Shown here piece after piece: positions 55,498-63,931 of a stretch of DNA of 64,000 nucleotides. The stretch's first letter is position 1. Each line of letters opens with the position of its first letter. The DNA comes from an uncultured Parabacteroides sp. GTDB lineage: Bacteria > Bacteroidota > Bacteroidia > Bacteroidales > Tannerellaceae. The notes below the pieces were generated by a model. That model ran no database searches, was not told the origin of the DNA, and was given only the letters and a program-made list of their open reading frames with translations. The DNA is taken from NCBI RefSeq assembly GCF_905196875.1, contig NZ_CAJJWO010000024.1, forward strand, positions 6,136 to 70,135. Reading direction: 5' to 3'. The translations under genes and the position numbers were made by a program.

Positions 55498-56877
55498 TTA
55501 ATTTTCAGAGACTAATTTGTATAGGACGGACGCGTGCGGAGGAAGGTCACAGCTTACTTTGTCACCTTTCTGTTCGACCGATTTGTTGTTCCACATATCC
55601 GTGATCAGGCAGTTATTGTTCAAACCCAGGTCTTTCAGCGGAATGTCGATAACGGCATTCCCTTTATCGTTCAGGTTGAACAGGGCGAGGTATATATCCC
55701 CCGTATTTTTATTTCTGGAAGTGATACCTACTTTTCCGTCCTGCTGGAACAGTTGGCGTACTTCCGTGCTTTCCTTGTGCATTTTGAGGACTTCCTCGTT
55801 TGTCAGCAGGGAAAGGGTAAATTCGTCGTTGCTGGGCAGGTCGCCGCCGAACATCAACGGGGAACGGAAGATGCAGAACAGGTTCATTAATGTATATTGT
55901 TCGTCGCGGGTCAGGCGGGTCATGCGGTCTTCACCCCGTTCTCCGCGGATAGAGATACGTCCGAGCGGGATCATATCGCAGTCAGGCCAGGTGCCCGGGG
56001 CAATATAAGGATACCATTTCCGGGCTACATCGAACAGGTGGGTGATATGAGGCCAGGTATCCCAAACATCGTCTACCATACGCCACATATTCGCATGATT
56101 GCGTACGTGGTCTGCGTTGGCAATCGGAGTTTCGCCAGGGGAAGTACTCAATACGATCGGCCGTCCGCAATGGTCGATGGCGTTTCGTATCAACTCGATC
56201 TCGCCGAGGTGGTAGGGGCGCGACAGATCATCTATCTTGATAAAGTCCACTCCCCAGGAAGCATAAAGTTCGAAGATGGAATTATAATACTCCTGTGCAC
56301 CCGGCTTATCGGCAACGACCGTGTAGTTATCTCTCAGCCATTCGCATTGCAGTTCGGGTGAATAAATCTGGTCGGCAGTGATCTCCCCGGCACCTTTTAC
56401 CGGCAGTTTCTTTTCGACCGCTTCTTTCGGGATACCACGCATAATATGGATGCCGAATTTCAGTCCTTTATTATGTACATAATCAGCCAATTCCTTGAAC
56501 CCTTTGCCGTCTTTGGCCGACGGGAAGCGGTTTATGGCCGGCTGGTAACGTCCGTATTCATCCAATACATACCGGGGATCGGTTTGATTGTAACCGCCTG
56601 CCTTGTCGTTTTCCACGAACCAGCGGATATCTACTACTATATATTCCCAGCCGTATTCTTTCAGCTTGTCGGCCATATAGTCGGCATTCGCCTTCACTTC
56701 GTGTTCTTCCACTGTCGGGCCATAACAATCCCAACTGTTCCAACCCATAGGAGGGGTTTGTGCCCATTCTTTAAATTCGCCGGCTTTGAACGGCTCGGGC
56801 TGGCTTGTTTCTTTTTTCTGTGCGCAAGAGCTACATAGAACGGTCGCTGCAACCCATAATAATAACTGTTTTTTCAT
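55498..56877 (-). CDS. Glycoside hydrolase family 27, alpha-galactosidase / beta-L-arabinopyranosidase-like
   Basis: The start at 56877 (MKKQLLLWVAATVLCSSC) gives a 459-aa lipoprotein with Cys at about 18. GH27 marks: TPPMGWNSWDCYGP at the barrel entry, the nucleophile D216 in FIKIDD, and MVDDVWDTW for the acid/base. The phrase KFGIHIMRGIPKEAVE matches its paralog in the 47-kb locus, and the proteins share a subgroup. The C-terminal sandwich ends DLPPHASVLYKL. Substrate may be terminal alpha-galactose or beta-L-arabinopyranose; co-transcription with GH51 favours the latter on arabinogalactan. It is the first gene of the two-gene operon. The frame is open to 56943, but no signal peptide would fit that start. 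Confidence 0.92.
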   Translation of the reverse strand: MKKQLLLWVAATVLCSSCAQKKETSQPEPFKAGEFKEWAQTPPMGWNSWDCYGPTVEEHEVKANADYMADKLKEYGWEYIVVDIRWFVENDKAGGYNQTDPRYVLDEYGRYQPAINRFPSAKDGKGFKELADYVHNKGLKFGIHIMRGIPKEAVEKKLPVKGAGEITADQIYSPELQCEWLRDNYTVVADKPGAQEYYNSIFELYASWGVDFIKIDDLSRPYHLGEIELIRNAIDHCGRPIVLSTSPGETPIANADHVRNHANMWRMVDDVWDTWPHITHLFDVARKWYPYIAPGTWPDCDMIPLGRISIRGERGEDRMTRLTRDEQYTLMNLFCIFRSPLMFGGDLPSNDEFTLSLLTNEEVLKMHKESTEVRQLFQQDGKVGITSRNKNTGDIYLALFNLNDKGNAVIDIPLKDLGLNNNCLITDMWNNKSVEQKGDKVSCDLPPHASVLYKLVSEN

Positions 56878-57021
56878 GATATACTGTTGTGATTTTTTAT
56901 TATGTGTCAAAAATACGTTATATTTTTTGTTTCGCAGTACCACAAATTCGTCAAAAAGGGGGTATTTTGAGCCAAAACCCTACGAATTATTGTTTTTTAT
57001 ACAAATATTCCTTGAAACCGA

Positions 57022-57075
57022 CAAAAAAAAGGCCGGCTCAAAGATTTCTGTTATGAAACAGTGATGAGTCGGCCT
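57022..57075 (-). terminator. Terminator of the DUF6261 gene
   Basis: On the minus strand AGGCCGACTCA (57065-57075) pairs at 10 of 11 positions with 57030-57040, followed by a run of eight T residues. An inner CTGTT/AACAG stem supports it. Confidence 0.85.
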
Positions 57076-57084
57076 CTTATTATT

Positions 57085-57903
57085 TTATTCGATCACCGGG
57101 CGATCGTCGGGATCGGGTTCCGGTGTCGGATCGGGTTTGGGAGTCGGATCGACGGGGATATCGGGTTTCGTTCCGGCTTTGCGGCGTGAGAGGGTTTCGG
57201 AGAACTGCACGATCAGTGCGTTGATATTGTCGATCAGGCCGGCCAGCTTCGTTGCCTGTGCGGTATCGTGGGTAATCGTTTCGTTCACCAGCCAGAGGGC
57301 ATTGACGGCCTTTATGGTTGCGCGATAGGCGTCGTCCACCTGCGTGCGTATAGTTTTCAGACTGTCGTTGCTGACGCGTCCGAGTTTGACATCGGAACGG
57401 TTCACATACAGTTCGTTGAACTCGTTGTTCGCCTGTTTCAATAGGGGAAGCACGTCGGTGAGGCCCAGGGCGGTAATATATGCCTGGTTGGCTTCACTTT
57501 CCAGCACCTGGAGGCAGTTGGTCACTTGCGCCGTGTTTTCGGCAGCCGGTTTCGAGGCTGCATCTTTGTAAGGTCTCATCTGGAACTCGATCTTCTGTGC
57601 TGCGGTCTTTTTTTCCGTCACCGGGCTGTAGAGCATGGCGGCAACCGTTTGTTTGACGTAGATGAAAAGATCGTCGCGTTCGCGGTCTTTTTCGTTCATG
57701 GCCTGTGTTTCTTCGTAAGCGCGGGTCTGTAGATAGAGGTCGTCTTCGCGTTTAAAAAGGTCGGCATAGGTTTTCTGAAGGCTTTCGATCTTCAACTCGG
57801 TGGCCAGGGCGGGGGTGGCGAAGGTGAGGACGTTGGCGTGAAACTGGAAATGCTCGGCGTTGCGGGCTCTTGATAAACTGGGAACTTCTACAATTTCCTT
57901 CAT
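57085..57903 (-). CDS. DUF6261 family protein with DDRPVIE tail
   Basis: The start at 57903 (MKEIVEVPSLSRARNAEHF) gives a 272-aa helical protein of the DUF6261 family with no signal peptide. Residues about 1-235 are predicted mostly alpha-helix with charged repeats (HFQFHANVLTFATPALATEL, then several helices), and residues about 240-272 are a Pro/Asp/Thr linker ending PDDRPVIE. The last seven residues are the same as those of the unrelated HU-like/DUF4469 protein at 13819-14574. The function is unknown to me. A five-copy 41-bp tandem repeat lies directly upstream, so its expression may vary with copy number. A terminator follows immediately. Confidence 0.75.
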   Translation of the reverse strand: MKEIVEVPSLSRARNAEHFQFHANVLTFATPALATELKIESLQKTYADLFKREDDLYLQTRAYEETQAMNEKDRERDDLFIYVKQTVAAMLYSPVTEKKTAAQKIEFQMRPYKDAASKPAAENTAQVTNCLQVLESEANQAYITALGLTDVLPLLKQANNEFNELYVNRSDVKLGRVSNDSLKTIRTQVDDAYRATIKAVNALWLVNETITHDTAQATKLAGLIDNINALIVQFSETLSRRKAGTKPDIPVDPTPKPDPTPEPDPDDRPVIE

Positions 57904-57935
57904 GTCTTTAGATTTAATTAATAAATAATGTCTCT

Positions 57936-58135
57936 TGTTTTGGTGCAATCTTGTTTTTCATTCAAAAAATACCAGTGTTTTTGTACAATCTTATTTTTTC
58001 GTTCAAAAAATGAAATTGTTTCGGTGCAATCTTGTTTTTTCATTCAAAAAATGAGATTGTCTTGCTGCACTTTCATTTTTTCAGTCCAAAAATCAAATTG
58101 TTTTGATACAATCTTATTTTTTTTATAAAATGGGG
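57936..58135. repeat. 41-bp tandem repeat array, about five copies
   Basis: Five adjacent units start at 57936, 57976, 58017, 58058 and 58099 (lengths 40, 41, 41, 41 and a shorter last one). Each has TGTTTTGGTGCAATCTTG or a variant followed by a TTTTTCATTCAAAAAAT block. Units 2 and 3 are closest to each other and unit 4 is most diverged. The unit length is not a multiple of three, so the array is not a coding repeat. Confidence 0.85.
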
Positions 58136-58420
58136 TGATTGCATGTATACAACGCTATAAATATAATCTTTTAAAAGAACCCGACCTAATTCCTCGGCCT
58201 GAATTTCAAAAAATAAACTGTCCTATCCTCTCGAACCGGGCAGTTTTCAACAAATTAATATGCCCCACTTAAAGCATATGAAATTTGATGTACCTATCAT
58301 CGATCTCTATTTCCCCTTTCAAAAATTAGTAGGAGATGTGTTTCTGGGTTCTAAAATCATGCTTATACTTTGGTTTTACAAAGGTCGGTGATTCTTTATT
58401 CTCTGAAAAATCCATTCGCG

Positions 58421-58452
58421 CATAAAATATGCGGTGCATTGCATATTTTATG
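58421..58452. repeat. 12-bp perfect inverted repeat upstream of the XRE gene
   Basis: CATAAAATATGC (58421-58432) and GCATATTTTATG (58441-58452) are exact complements with an 8-bp loop. It lies 44 bp before the -7 box of the XRE gene and could be an operator. Confidence 0.5.
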
Positions 58453-58495
58453 TAGTTTTCTTTCTGTCCTAGACAGATACTTAATTGTTTGTCCT

Positions 58496-58503
58496 TATAT
58501 TTG
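58496..58503 (+). promoter_or_regulatory. Promoter -7 element for the XRE regulator
   Basis: TATATTTG fits TAnnTTTG, 22 bp before the start codon. Confidence 0.5.
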
Positions 58504-58525
58504 TCTTCAATAAAATAAATAAGGT

Positions 58526-58975
58526 ATGGAAAAAGATGCAGAACTGAAAAGAACCAAAAATGTAAACGAGGGTGCGAATGTCCGGAAATTACGCCAGATA
58601 TTAGGTATCAAGCAGAGTGCTTTTGCTGAAAAGCTGGGAATAGACCAATCGGCCGTTTCCCGTCTGGAAAGTCGCCGGGTGATCGAAGAAGATATGCTGC
58701 TGAAAATAGCTAATATATTTAATGTATCTCCCAAAATCATTCAGGAGCTGGAAGAGAACCCGCTGTCGGTGGTGGTTGAGAATAATACGTTTGAAAGTGG
58801 AAGTTATAATTATGGAGGAACTATTAATGATGAAAATCACCAACATATTATCCATCCTCTTGAAAAAATTGTAGAATTAAACAAACAAACCAGCGACCTT
58901 TACGAGCGTATGCTTGCCCTCGAAAAAGAAAAATCAGCCTTGCTGGAACAGTTGTTGAAGGAGAAGCAAGGATAA
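58526..58975 (+). CDS. XRE-family helix-turn-helix transcriptional regulator
   Basis: This 149-aa protein has an N-terminal Cro/CI-type helix-turn-helix at residues about 15-75 (NVRKLRQILGIKQSAFAEKL, DQSAVSRLESRRVIEEDML) and a C-terminal coiled coil (about 110-149, heptads in KIVELNKQTSDLYERMLALE). The coiled coil suggests dimer binding to a palindromic operator. The 12-bp perfect palindrome upstream of its own promoter is a candidate site. It is divergent from the DUF6261 gene, so it might also control that gene through the intergenic region. The length and architecture match a common Bacteroidetes family of orphan regulators. No other genes share its transcript. Confidence 0.9.
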   Translation: MEKDAELKRTKNVNEGANVRKLRQILGIKQSAFAEKLGIDQSAVSRLESRRVIEEDMLLKIANIFNVSPKIIQELEENPLSVVVENNTFESGSYNYGGTINDENHQHIIHPLEKIVELNKQTSDLYERMLALEKEKSALLEQLLKEKQG

Positions 58976-58984
58976 TATAGAATG

Positions 58985-59104
58985 TGAACCAAAATAACAG
59001 GCCTCGTAGGGGCGGGTTCCAAACCCGCCCAATATCAACAGGATGTAATCGTCACAACGGGCAGGTTTGGAACCTGCCCCTACGAAGCTGGTTATATTGG
59101 TTCA
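58985..59104. repeat. 120-bp three-hairpin extragenic palindromic element
   Basis: The two 46-bp arms (left starting TGAACCAAAATAA at 58985, right ending TTGGTTCA at 59104) are inverted copies with a few mismatches. Within each arm lies a further hairpin: GGGCGGGTT-CCA-AACCCGCCC on the left and GGGCAGGTT-TGG-AACCTGCCC on the right. The GC content and compact structure resemble REP/MITE-like elements. No transposase is present. Confidence 0.75.
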
Positions 59105-59125
59105 TATCTGCCAATAACTGAAACA

Positions 59126-59169
59126 AAATCAGCCAGATTGTTATAGATTAAAAACAATCTGGCTGATTT
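59126..59169. terminator. Bidirectional terminator between XRE/REP region and GH35
   Basis: A perfect 17-bp stem (59126-59142 with 59153-59169, AAATCAGCCAGATTGTT) with A/T-rich flanks; it lies right behind the GH35 stop on the minus strand. Confidence 0.85.
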
Positions 59170-59208
59170 AATTAATGGGCAATAATAAATTACAATTAAT
59201 ACCCTGTT

Positions 59209-61548
59209 TTAATACCTGAATGGCGTCATCCTCGTATACGCCTTGTAATCTTTAATCATTCCCGGGTATCCTTCTTCGGCACGGGGCAGGTAGCGGAAGC
59301 CGGAAACTGTAACCGTTTCGCGTAAATCGATCACCACCTGATGCGGGTATTTGGCCCCTCTGGCCGTACTCCAATAAGTTGACTCCTGCAAATCATAGAT
59401 TTTATCGGCAGTGAAGTTTCCGCCGGATGTTTCTTCGCTATCGGCATAACCGATCTGCCAGTGCTGGCGTCCGAGCGGATTGCCGTTTTCGTCGAGCAGA
59501 TAAAATTCTGCGATAGCTGCATTGTTTCCACCGTCCTGTGCGTTCAACGCTTCCAGGCAGAAATGACGGGCCTCGACAGGTGCATCGAACCTGACTTCCT
59601 GCCAGCCGTTACCGGCCTTTAACGAACCTTGTCCGACAGGGTTCTCATTTTTCAAATCCAGATTCTGGCCTTCTTTGCGGTTGGTGAGCGGTGCTTCGGC
59701 ACGCAACATATCCAGAATCGGTTGGTTAACTCCTTTGATCGTTGCCTTTTCAGGGCCTTTCAGGTCGAGAACGATGATTTCGTTTTCACCTTTCTTCAAC
59801 CAGCAACCGGGCATGAACAGCGTTTGCTGAGGGCCGATCTCCCAGAAACGTCCCATGGCCCTGCCGTTTACCCAAACCATACCTTTTCCCCAGGTTTGCA
59901 TATCCAGGAATACATCACCGGGAGTTTCGAGGTTGAAGGTTGCACGGTAATAAGCCGGACCTTCCGTTTTTTTACCGGTTGCGAATTTTTTGTCTTTTAC
60001 GAAAGAATAGTCGACCGGTAGATTGTATACCTGCCAGTCTTTCAGTTCGTCGGTAGACGATTCGGTGATAAGAGCCACTTTTTCGGTGATCCCTTTCCGG
60101 TCGTGGATGGCTTTGTCGAAGTTGACACGTCCCATCGCTTCGATCAGGATATCCAGTTGTGAACCGGCTGCTACAGCGGGTAACTTGATCGTATTTTCTC
60201 CGCGGCGGCGATCCAGGCGGCCTATCAGTTTACCGTCGACGAAAACCTGTGCCCAGTCGTGTACTTCGTCGATCAGCAGTGTTGTACCTGCTTTTACTGC
60301 CGGAAGAGTGGTTCGGTACAGGATACTTCCCCATCCCTGGTCGAACTGTTCCATCGTTTTTATATCGTGGCTGGTCTTCGGTTCCGGCAGATTGTCGAAC
60401 AATAAAGCTGTTTCATTTAATTCGAATTCGGGGATTTCAATGACAGGGAATGCTTCCGGCACTTCCGGCATCACTTCGCCCGGTGCCATATAACCGGCCA
60501 TGAATTCACGCAGTTTGTAATACTTCGGAGTCGTCCATCCGGCTTCACTGATAGGTGCGTCATAATCGTATGAGCTGCACATCGCCGAATAAGCCGGGCT
60601 GTTAGCGCCGCCCCAGTGTCCGAAGGTGGTACCTCCGTGAGTCATATAAAGAGAGAAAGAAATGTTACGGTCGAGCATGTCTTTCAGGCCGGCGATCATT
60701 GTCTCCGCATCCCTTGTCTCATGCTTGCGTCCCCAATGGTCGAACCATCCGCTCCAGAATTCGCTACACATCAGCGGGGTGTTCGGACGAGCCTCTTTCA
60801 GCTTTTTGAACTGTTCGTCTATATTGGCTCCGGTTCCGAAGTTGATAGTCCATACCAGGTCGTCGAGCGCATTGTTGAGGAAGTTAGAGCTCCAGTCGCA
60901 CTGGAACAGCGGAACATCTGTAAATCCGGCTTCCCGCAGGATGTCCCGGTTCCTGGCTATATATTCTTTATCCGTAGCATACGAACCATATTCATTCTCC
61001 ACCTGTACCATAATAATATTACCGCCGCGGGTAATTTGCAGGTCTGCCACTTGTTTTCCGATCTCATTCATATAGATACGGGTACGTTCCATGAAATAAG
61101 GATCGTTCGTGCGGAGTTGGATATCTTCTTTTTTCAACAGCCACCAGGGGAGTCCACCCATTTCCCACTCGGAGCAAACGTATGGGCCGGGACGTAGCAT
61201 GATATACATATCGTATTTCTGTGCCAGCCGGCAGAATGCGGCAATGTCGTTTTGTCCGGTGAAATCGAATTCTCCCGGTTTCTGTTCATGAATATTCCAG
61301 AATGCATAGATGCAGATGGTATTCATGCCAAGGGCTTTACACATTTGGATACGATGTTCCCAATATTCCACGGGGATACGTGTGTAATGGATTTCGGCAG
61401 CTTTTATAACGAAAGGCTTGCCGTTTAACAGAAATGTTTTGTCACCTATCTCAAAGGTTCCTCCATTTCCGGATTCGTTCTTACAACCTGTCAATACGCA
61501 AATCAACAGGGCCATCAGAATTGTTACGGTCTTCATTGAGTAATTCAT
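59209..61548 (-). CDS. Glycoside hydrolase family 35 beta-galactosidase with C-terminal discoidin-like domain
   Basis: The start at 61548 (MNYSMKTVTILMALLICVLTGC) gives a 779-aa lipoprotein; 61536 is an alternative. The GH35 barrel has EIHYTRIPVEYWEHRIQMCK at the entry, the acid/base Glu in QVENEYGSYA, and the nucleophile Glu in CSEFWSGWFDHWG. A jelly-roll domain follows (about 420-640), and the C-terminus is an F5/8 type C-like (discoidin) domain of about 130 residues. It removes terminal beta-galactose from glycans or arabinogalactan. It is monocistronic and leftward, without a SusC/SusD pair nearby. A terminator lies just beyond its stop. Confidence 0.95.
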   Translation of the reverse strand: MNYSMKTVTILMALLICVLTGCKNESGNGGTFEIGDKTFLLNGKPFVIKAAEIHYTRIPVEYWEHRIQMCKALGMNTICIYAFWNIHEQKPGEFDFTGQNDIAAFCRLAQKYDMYIMLRPGPYVCSEWEMGGLPWWLLKKEDIQLRTNDPYFMERTRIYMNEIGKQVADLQITRGGNIIMVQVENEYGSYATDKEYIARNRDILREAGFTDVPLFQCDWSSNFLNNALDDLVWTINFGTGANIDEQFKKLKEARPNTPLMCSEFWSGWFDHWGRKHETRDAETMIAGLKDMLDRNISFSLYMTHGGTTFGHWGGANSPAYSAMCSSYDYDAPISEAGWTTPKYYKLREFMAGYMAPGEVMPEVPEAFPVIEIPEFELNETALLFDNLPEPKTSHDIKTMEQFDQGWGSILYRTTLPAVKAGTTLLIDEVHDWAQVFVDGKLIGRLDRRRGENTIKLPAVAAGSQLDILIEAMGRVNFDKAIHDRKGITEKVALITESSTDELKDWQVYNLPVDYSFVKDKKFATGKKTEGPAYYRATFNLETPGDVFLDMQTWGKGMVWVNGRAMGRFWEIGPQQTLFMPGCWLKKGENEIIVLDLKGPEKATIKGVNQPILDMLRAEAPLTNRKEGQNLDLKNENPVGQGSLKAGNGWQEVRFDAPVEARHFCLEALNAQDGGNNAAIAEFYLLDENGNPLGRQHWQIGYADSEETSGGNFTADKIYDLQESTYWSTARGAKYPHQVVIDLRETVTVSGFRYLPRAEEGYPGMIKDYKAYTRMTPFRY

Positions 61549-61666
61549 GATAAAAATTAAGTTTATAACTGTTTTCTGACGGTAAAAGTACATAATTTGC
61601 TACTGTGGTCAGGTATAATAATCGGTCATATTAGGATAAAAATGGTTCTATTTAGCTGATTTTGTA

Positions 61667-61674
61667 TACCTTTG
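61667..61674 (+). promoter_or_regulatory. Promoter -7 element for the M13 peptidase gene
   Basis: TACCTTTG fits TAnnTTTG, 30 bp before the start codon. A -33 box is not clear. Confidence 0.5.
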
Positions 61675-61704
61675 CGGCATAATTCAAGAAAACGTTGAAC
61701 AAAA

Positions 61705-63747
61705 ATGAGAAAGTTAATGGTAATTCCGTTGGTTGCTGCCGGTATGGTTGCAATGTCGGGATGCAGTAAATCACCTGTGAAGGAAACTGCAAAAGTAGAC
61801 GCCATCGATCTGGCTAATCTGGACACAACAGTGGCGCCCGGAACTGATTTTTATCAGTATGCCTGTGGTGGCTGGATAGAAAAAAATCCTCTGAAACCGG
61901 AGTATTCACGTTTTGGCACATTCGACCAACTGCGTGACAACAATCAGGAACAACTTCGTTCGCTTATCGATGAACTGGGAAGCACTCCCCAGGAGGCTGG
62001 AAGCGTGGCTCAAAAGATCGGATCCTTGTATGAAATGGGATTGGATAGTGTGAAGCTGAATAAGGAAGGAATGGCTCCTATAAAAGACCAACTGGATGCG
62101 ATCCAACGACTGGGAACGAAAGCGGATGTAGCCAAAATGGTCGCTATCTTGCATAAAGAAGGAATGTCGCCGTTCTTTGCCCTTTTTGTAGATGCCGACG
62201 AAAAGAACAGTTCGATGAATATCGTACAATTGTATCAGGCCGGTATCGGTATGGGCGACCGCGATTATTATCTGCTGGACGATGAAGCGACAATGAAAAT
62301 GCGTGATGCTTACAAGCAATATATCAATCAACTGTTTACGTTGACCGGAGCATCCCCCGAACAGGCAGATGCAGCTGTAAATGCAGTAATGAAGGTTGAA
62401 ACGGGTATCGCTGAAATATCTTTCAGCCGTGAAGACCTGCGTGACAGTCAGAAAAATTACAACAAGATCAAGCTGAGTGAGTTCAAAGCCAAAAACAACC
62501 CGATCGACTGGGATGTCTATTTTGAAAGCATGGGCTTGATGGAAATCGAATACCTGGATGCCAAACAACTTCCGTTCTATGACGCATTGGGAGAGTTTTT
62601 GAAAAATGTTTCTATCGACGAACAGAAATACTACCTGGCATTTAACCTGCTCGATGCCGCTGCTCCTTACCTGAGTGACGACTTCGTGACAACACAATTT
62701 GACTTCTACGGAAAGACAATGTCCGGAAAACAGGAACAACAGCCTCGCTGGAAACGTTCCCTGTCTACTGTGAACGGAGCCTTGGGAGAAGCTGTCGGCC
62801 AGATGTATGTGGCTAAATATTTCCCGGCTTCTTCGAAGGAAAAGATGCTGACACTGGTTGGTAATTTGCAGAAAGCGTTATCCGAACGCATCGCCGGCCT
62901 TGAATGGATGAGCGATGCAACGAAGGCAAAGGCGCAGGAAAAACTCTCTGCCTTTATCGTAAAGATAGGTTATCCCGATAAATGGCGCGATTACAGTGCA
63001 TTGGAAATCAAAGACGACTCTTACTGGGCAAACGTATGCCGCTCGAATATCTTCGAAATGGATTATATGCTGGCACAGGCCGGAAAACCGGTCGACCGGT
63101 CTCGTTGGGGAATGACTCCGCAGACTGTGAATGCTTATTATAACCCTACGACGAACGAGATCTGTTTCCCTGCTGCCATCCTGCAACCTCCTTTCTTCAA
63201 CCCGGAAGCCGATGATGCCGTAAACTATGGTGCTATCGGTGTCGTGATCGGTCATGAAATGACTCACGGTTTCGACGACCAGGGACGTAACTACGATAAA
63301 GACGGTAACCTGAGTGACTGGTGGACTCCGGAAGATGCTGCTCTTTTCACTGAACGTGCCGACCGCTTGGTTCAGCAGTACGACGATATCATCGTTGTAG
63401 ACAGCGTACATGCTAACGGACGTTATACATTGGGTGAAAACATTGCCGACCAGGGTGGTTTGTTGGTATCTCACCTGGCTTATCTGAACTCACTGAATGG
63501 CAAAACACCGGCTCCGATCGATGGTTTCACCAACGAGCAACGTTTCTATCTCGGATATGCAACCCTTTGGGGACAGAATATCCGTCCGGAAGAAATCCTG
63601 CGCCTGACAAAGATCGACCCGCATTCATTGGGTAAATGGCGTGTCAATGCCGCCCTCCGCAACGTCGATACATTCTATACCGCTTTCGATATCAAAGAAG
63701 GCGATCCGATGTATATGCTGCCTGCCGACCGGGTGGTTATCTGGTAA
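61705..63747 (+). CDS. M13-family zinc metallopeptidase (neprilysin/PepO-like), lipoprotein
   Basis: This 680-aa peptidase has a lipobox (AMSGC near residue 20) and the M13 N-terminal start (DLANLDTTVAPGTDFYQYACGGWIEKNPL in pieces). The catalytic domain has NAYYNP, the zinc motif H517-E518-M-T-H521 in VIGHEMTHGF, and the downstream GENIADQGG with the third zinc-binding Glu. It cleaves small peptides and may take part in peptide nutrition or protein quality control in the periplasm. Such genes are common as single units in Bacteroidetes. The start at 61705 is preceded by a promoter-like box. A 23-bp hairpin lies just after the stop. Confidence 0.95.
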   Translation: MRKLMVIPLVAAGMVAMSGCSKSPVKETAKVDAIDLANLDTTVAPGTDFYQYACGGWIEKNPLKPEYSRFGTFDQLRDNNQEQLRSLIDELGSTPQEAGSVAQKIGSLYEMGLDSVKLNKEGMAPIKDQLDAIQRLGTKADVAKMVAILHKEGMSPFFALFVDADEKNSSMNIVQLYQAGIGMGDRDYYLLDDEATMKMRDAYKQYINQLFTLTGASPEQADAAVNAVMKVETGIAEISFSREDLRDSQKNYNKIKLSEFKAKNNPIDWDVYFESMGLMEIEYLDAKQLPFYDALGEFLKNVSIDEQKYYLAFNLLDAAAPYLSDDFVTTQFDFYGKTMSGKQEQQPRWKRSLSTVNGALGEAVGQMYVAKYFPASSKEKMLTLVGNLQKALSERIAGLEWMSDATKAKAQEKLSAFIVKIGYPDKWRDYSALEIKDDSYWANVCRSNIFEMDYMLAQAGKPVDRSRWGMTPQTVNAYYNPTTNEICFPAAILQPPFFNPEADDAVNYGAIGVVIGHEMTHGFDDQGRNYDKDGNLSDWWTPEDAALFTERADRLVQQYDDIIVVDSVHANGRYTLGENIADQGGLLVSHLAYLNSLNGKTPAPIDGFTNEQRFYLGYATLWGQNIRPEEILRLTKIDPHSLGKWRVNAALRNVDTFYTAFDIKEGDPMYMLPADRVVIW

Positions 63748-63761
63748 GCTATACATTAAAT

Positions 63762-63815
63762 TATATACTATAAAAGGAATCAGTGTCCAACTACTGGTTC
63801 CTTTTATAGTATATA
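63762..63815 (+). terminator. Long hairpin after the M13 peptidase gene
   Basis: A 23-bp stem (63762-63784 with 63793-63815) with one mismatch and an 8-nt loop. The T run expected of a terminator is missing, so it may end transcription or protect the 3' end. Confidence 0.7.
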
Positions 63816-63931
63816 ATCGTATATCCCATCCGCTAGTATCTTTCTCTTTTTAGTAGAACATTTCGTCCTTCTTGCTTTTTATATTTAGGATCAAGTTATG
63901 ATATTTACGCCTTACTAAATAGAAAGAAGAA

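Larger units (their letters stand above)
57904..58525. other. Regulatory/repeat-rich intergenic region between DUF6261 and the XRE gene
   Basis: This divergent region holds the 41-bp tandem repeats (57936-58135), then about 280 bp of unassigned AT-rich sequence, a 12-bp perfect inverted repeat (58421-58452) and the XRE promoter. No protein gene is supported. Confidence 0.6.

Noticed and set aside
57936..58135. Possible CRISPR array
   Set aside because: The units are contiguous tandem copies with gradual divergence and no distinct repeat/spacer alternation, and no cas genes are present.
61906..62739. 277-codon frame antisense to the M13 peptidase gene
   Set aside because: It is an antisense shadow of a well-conserved peptidase with no domain or signal sequence.
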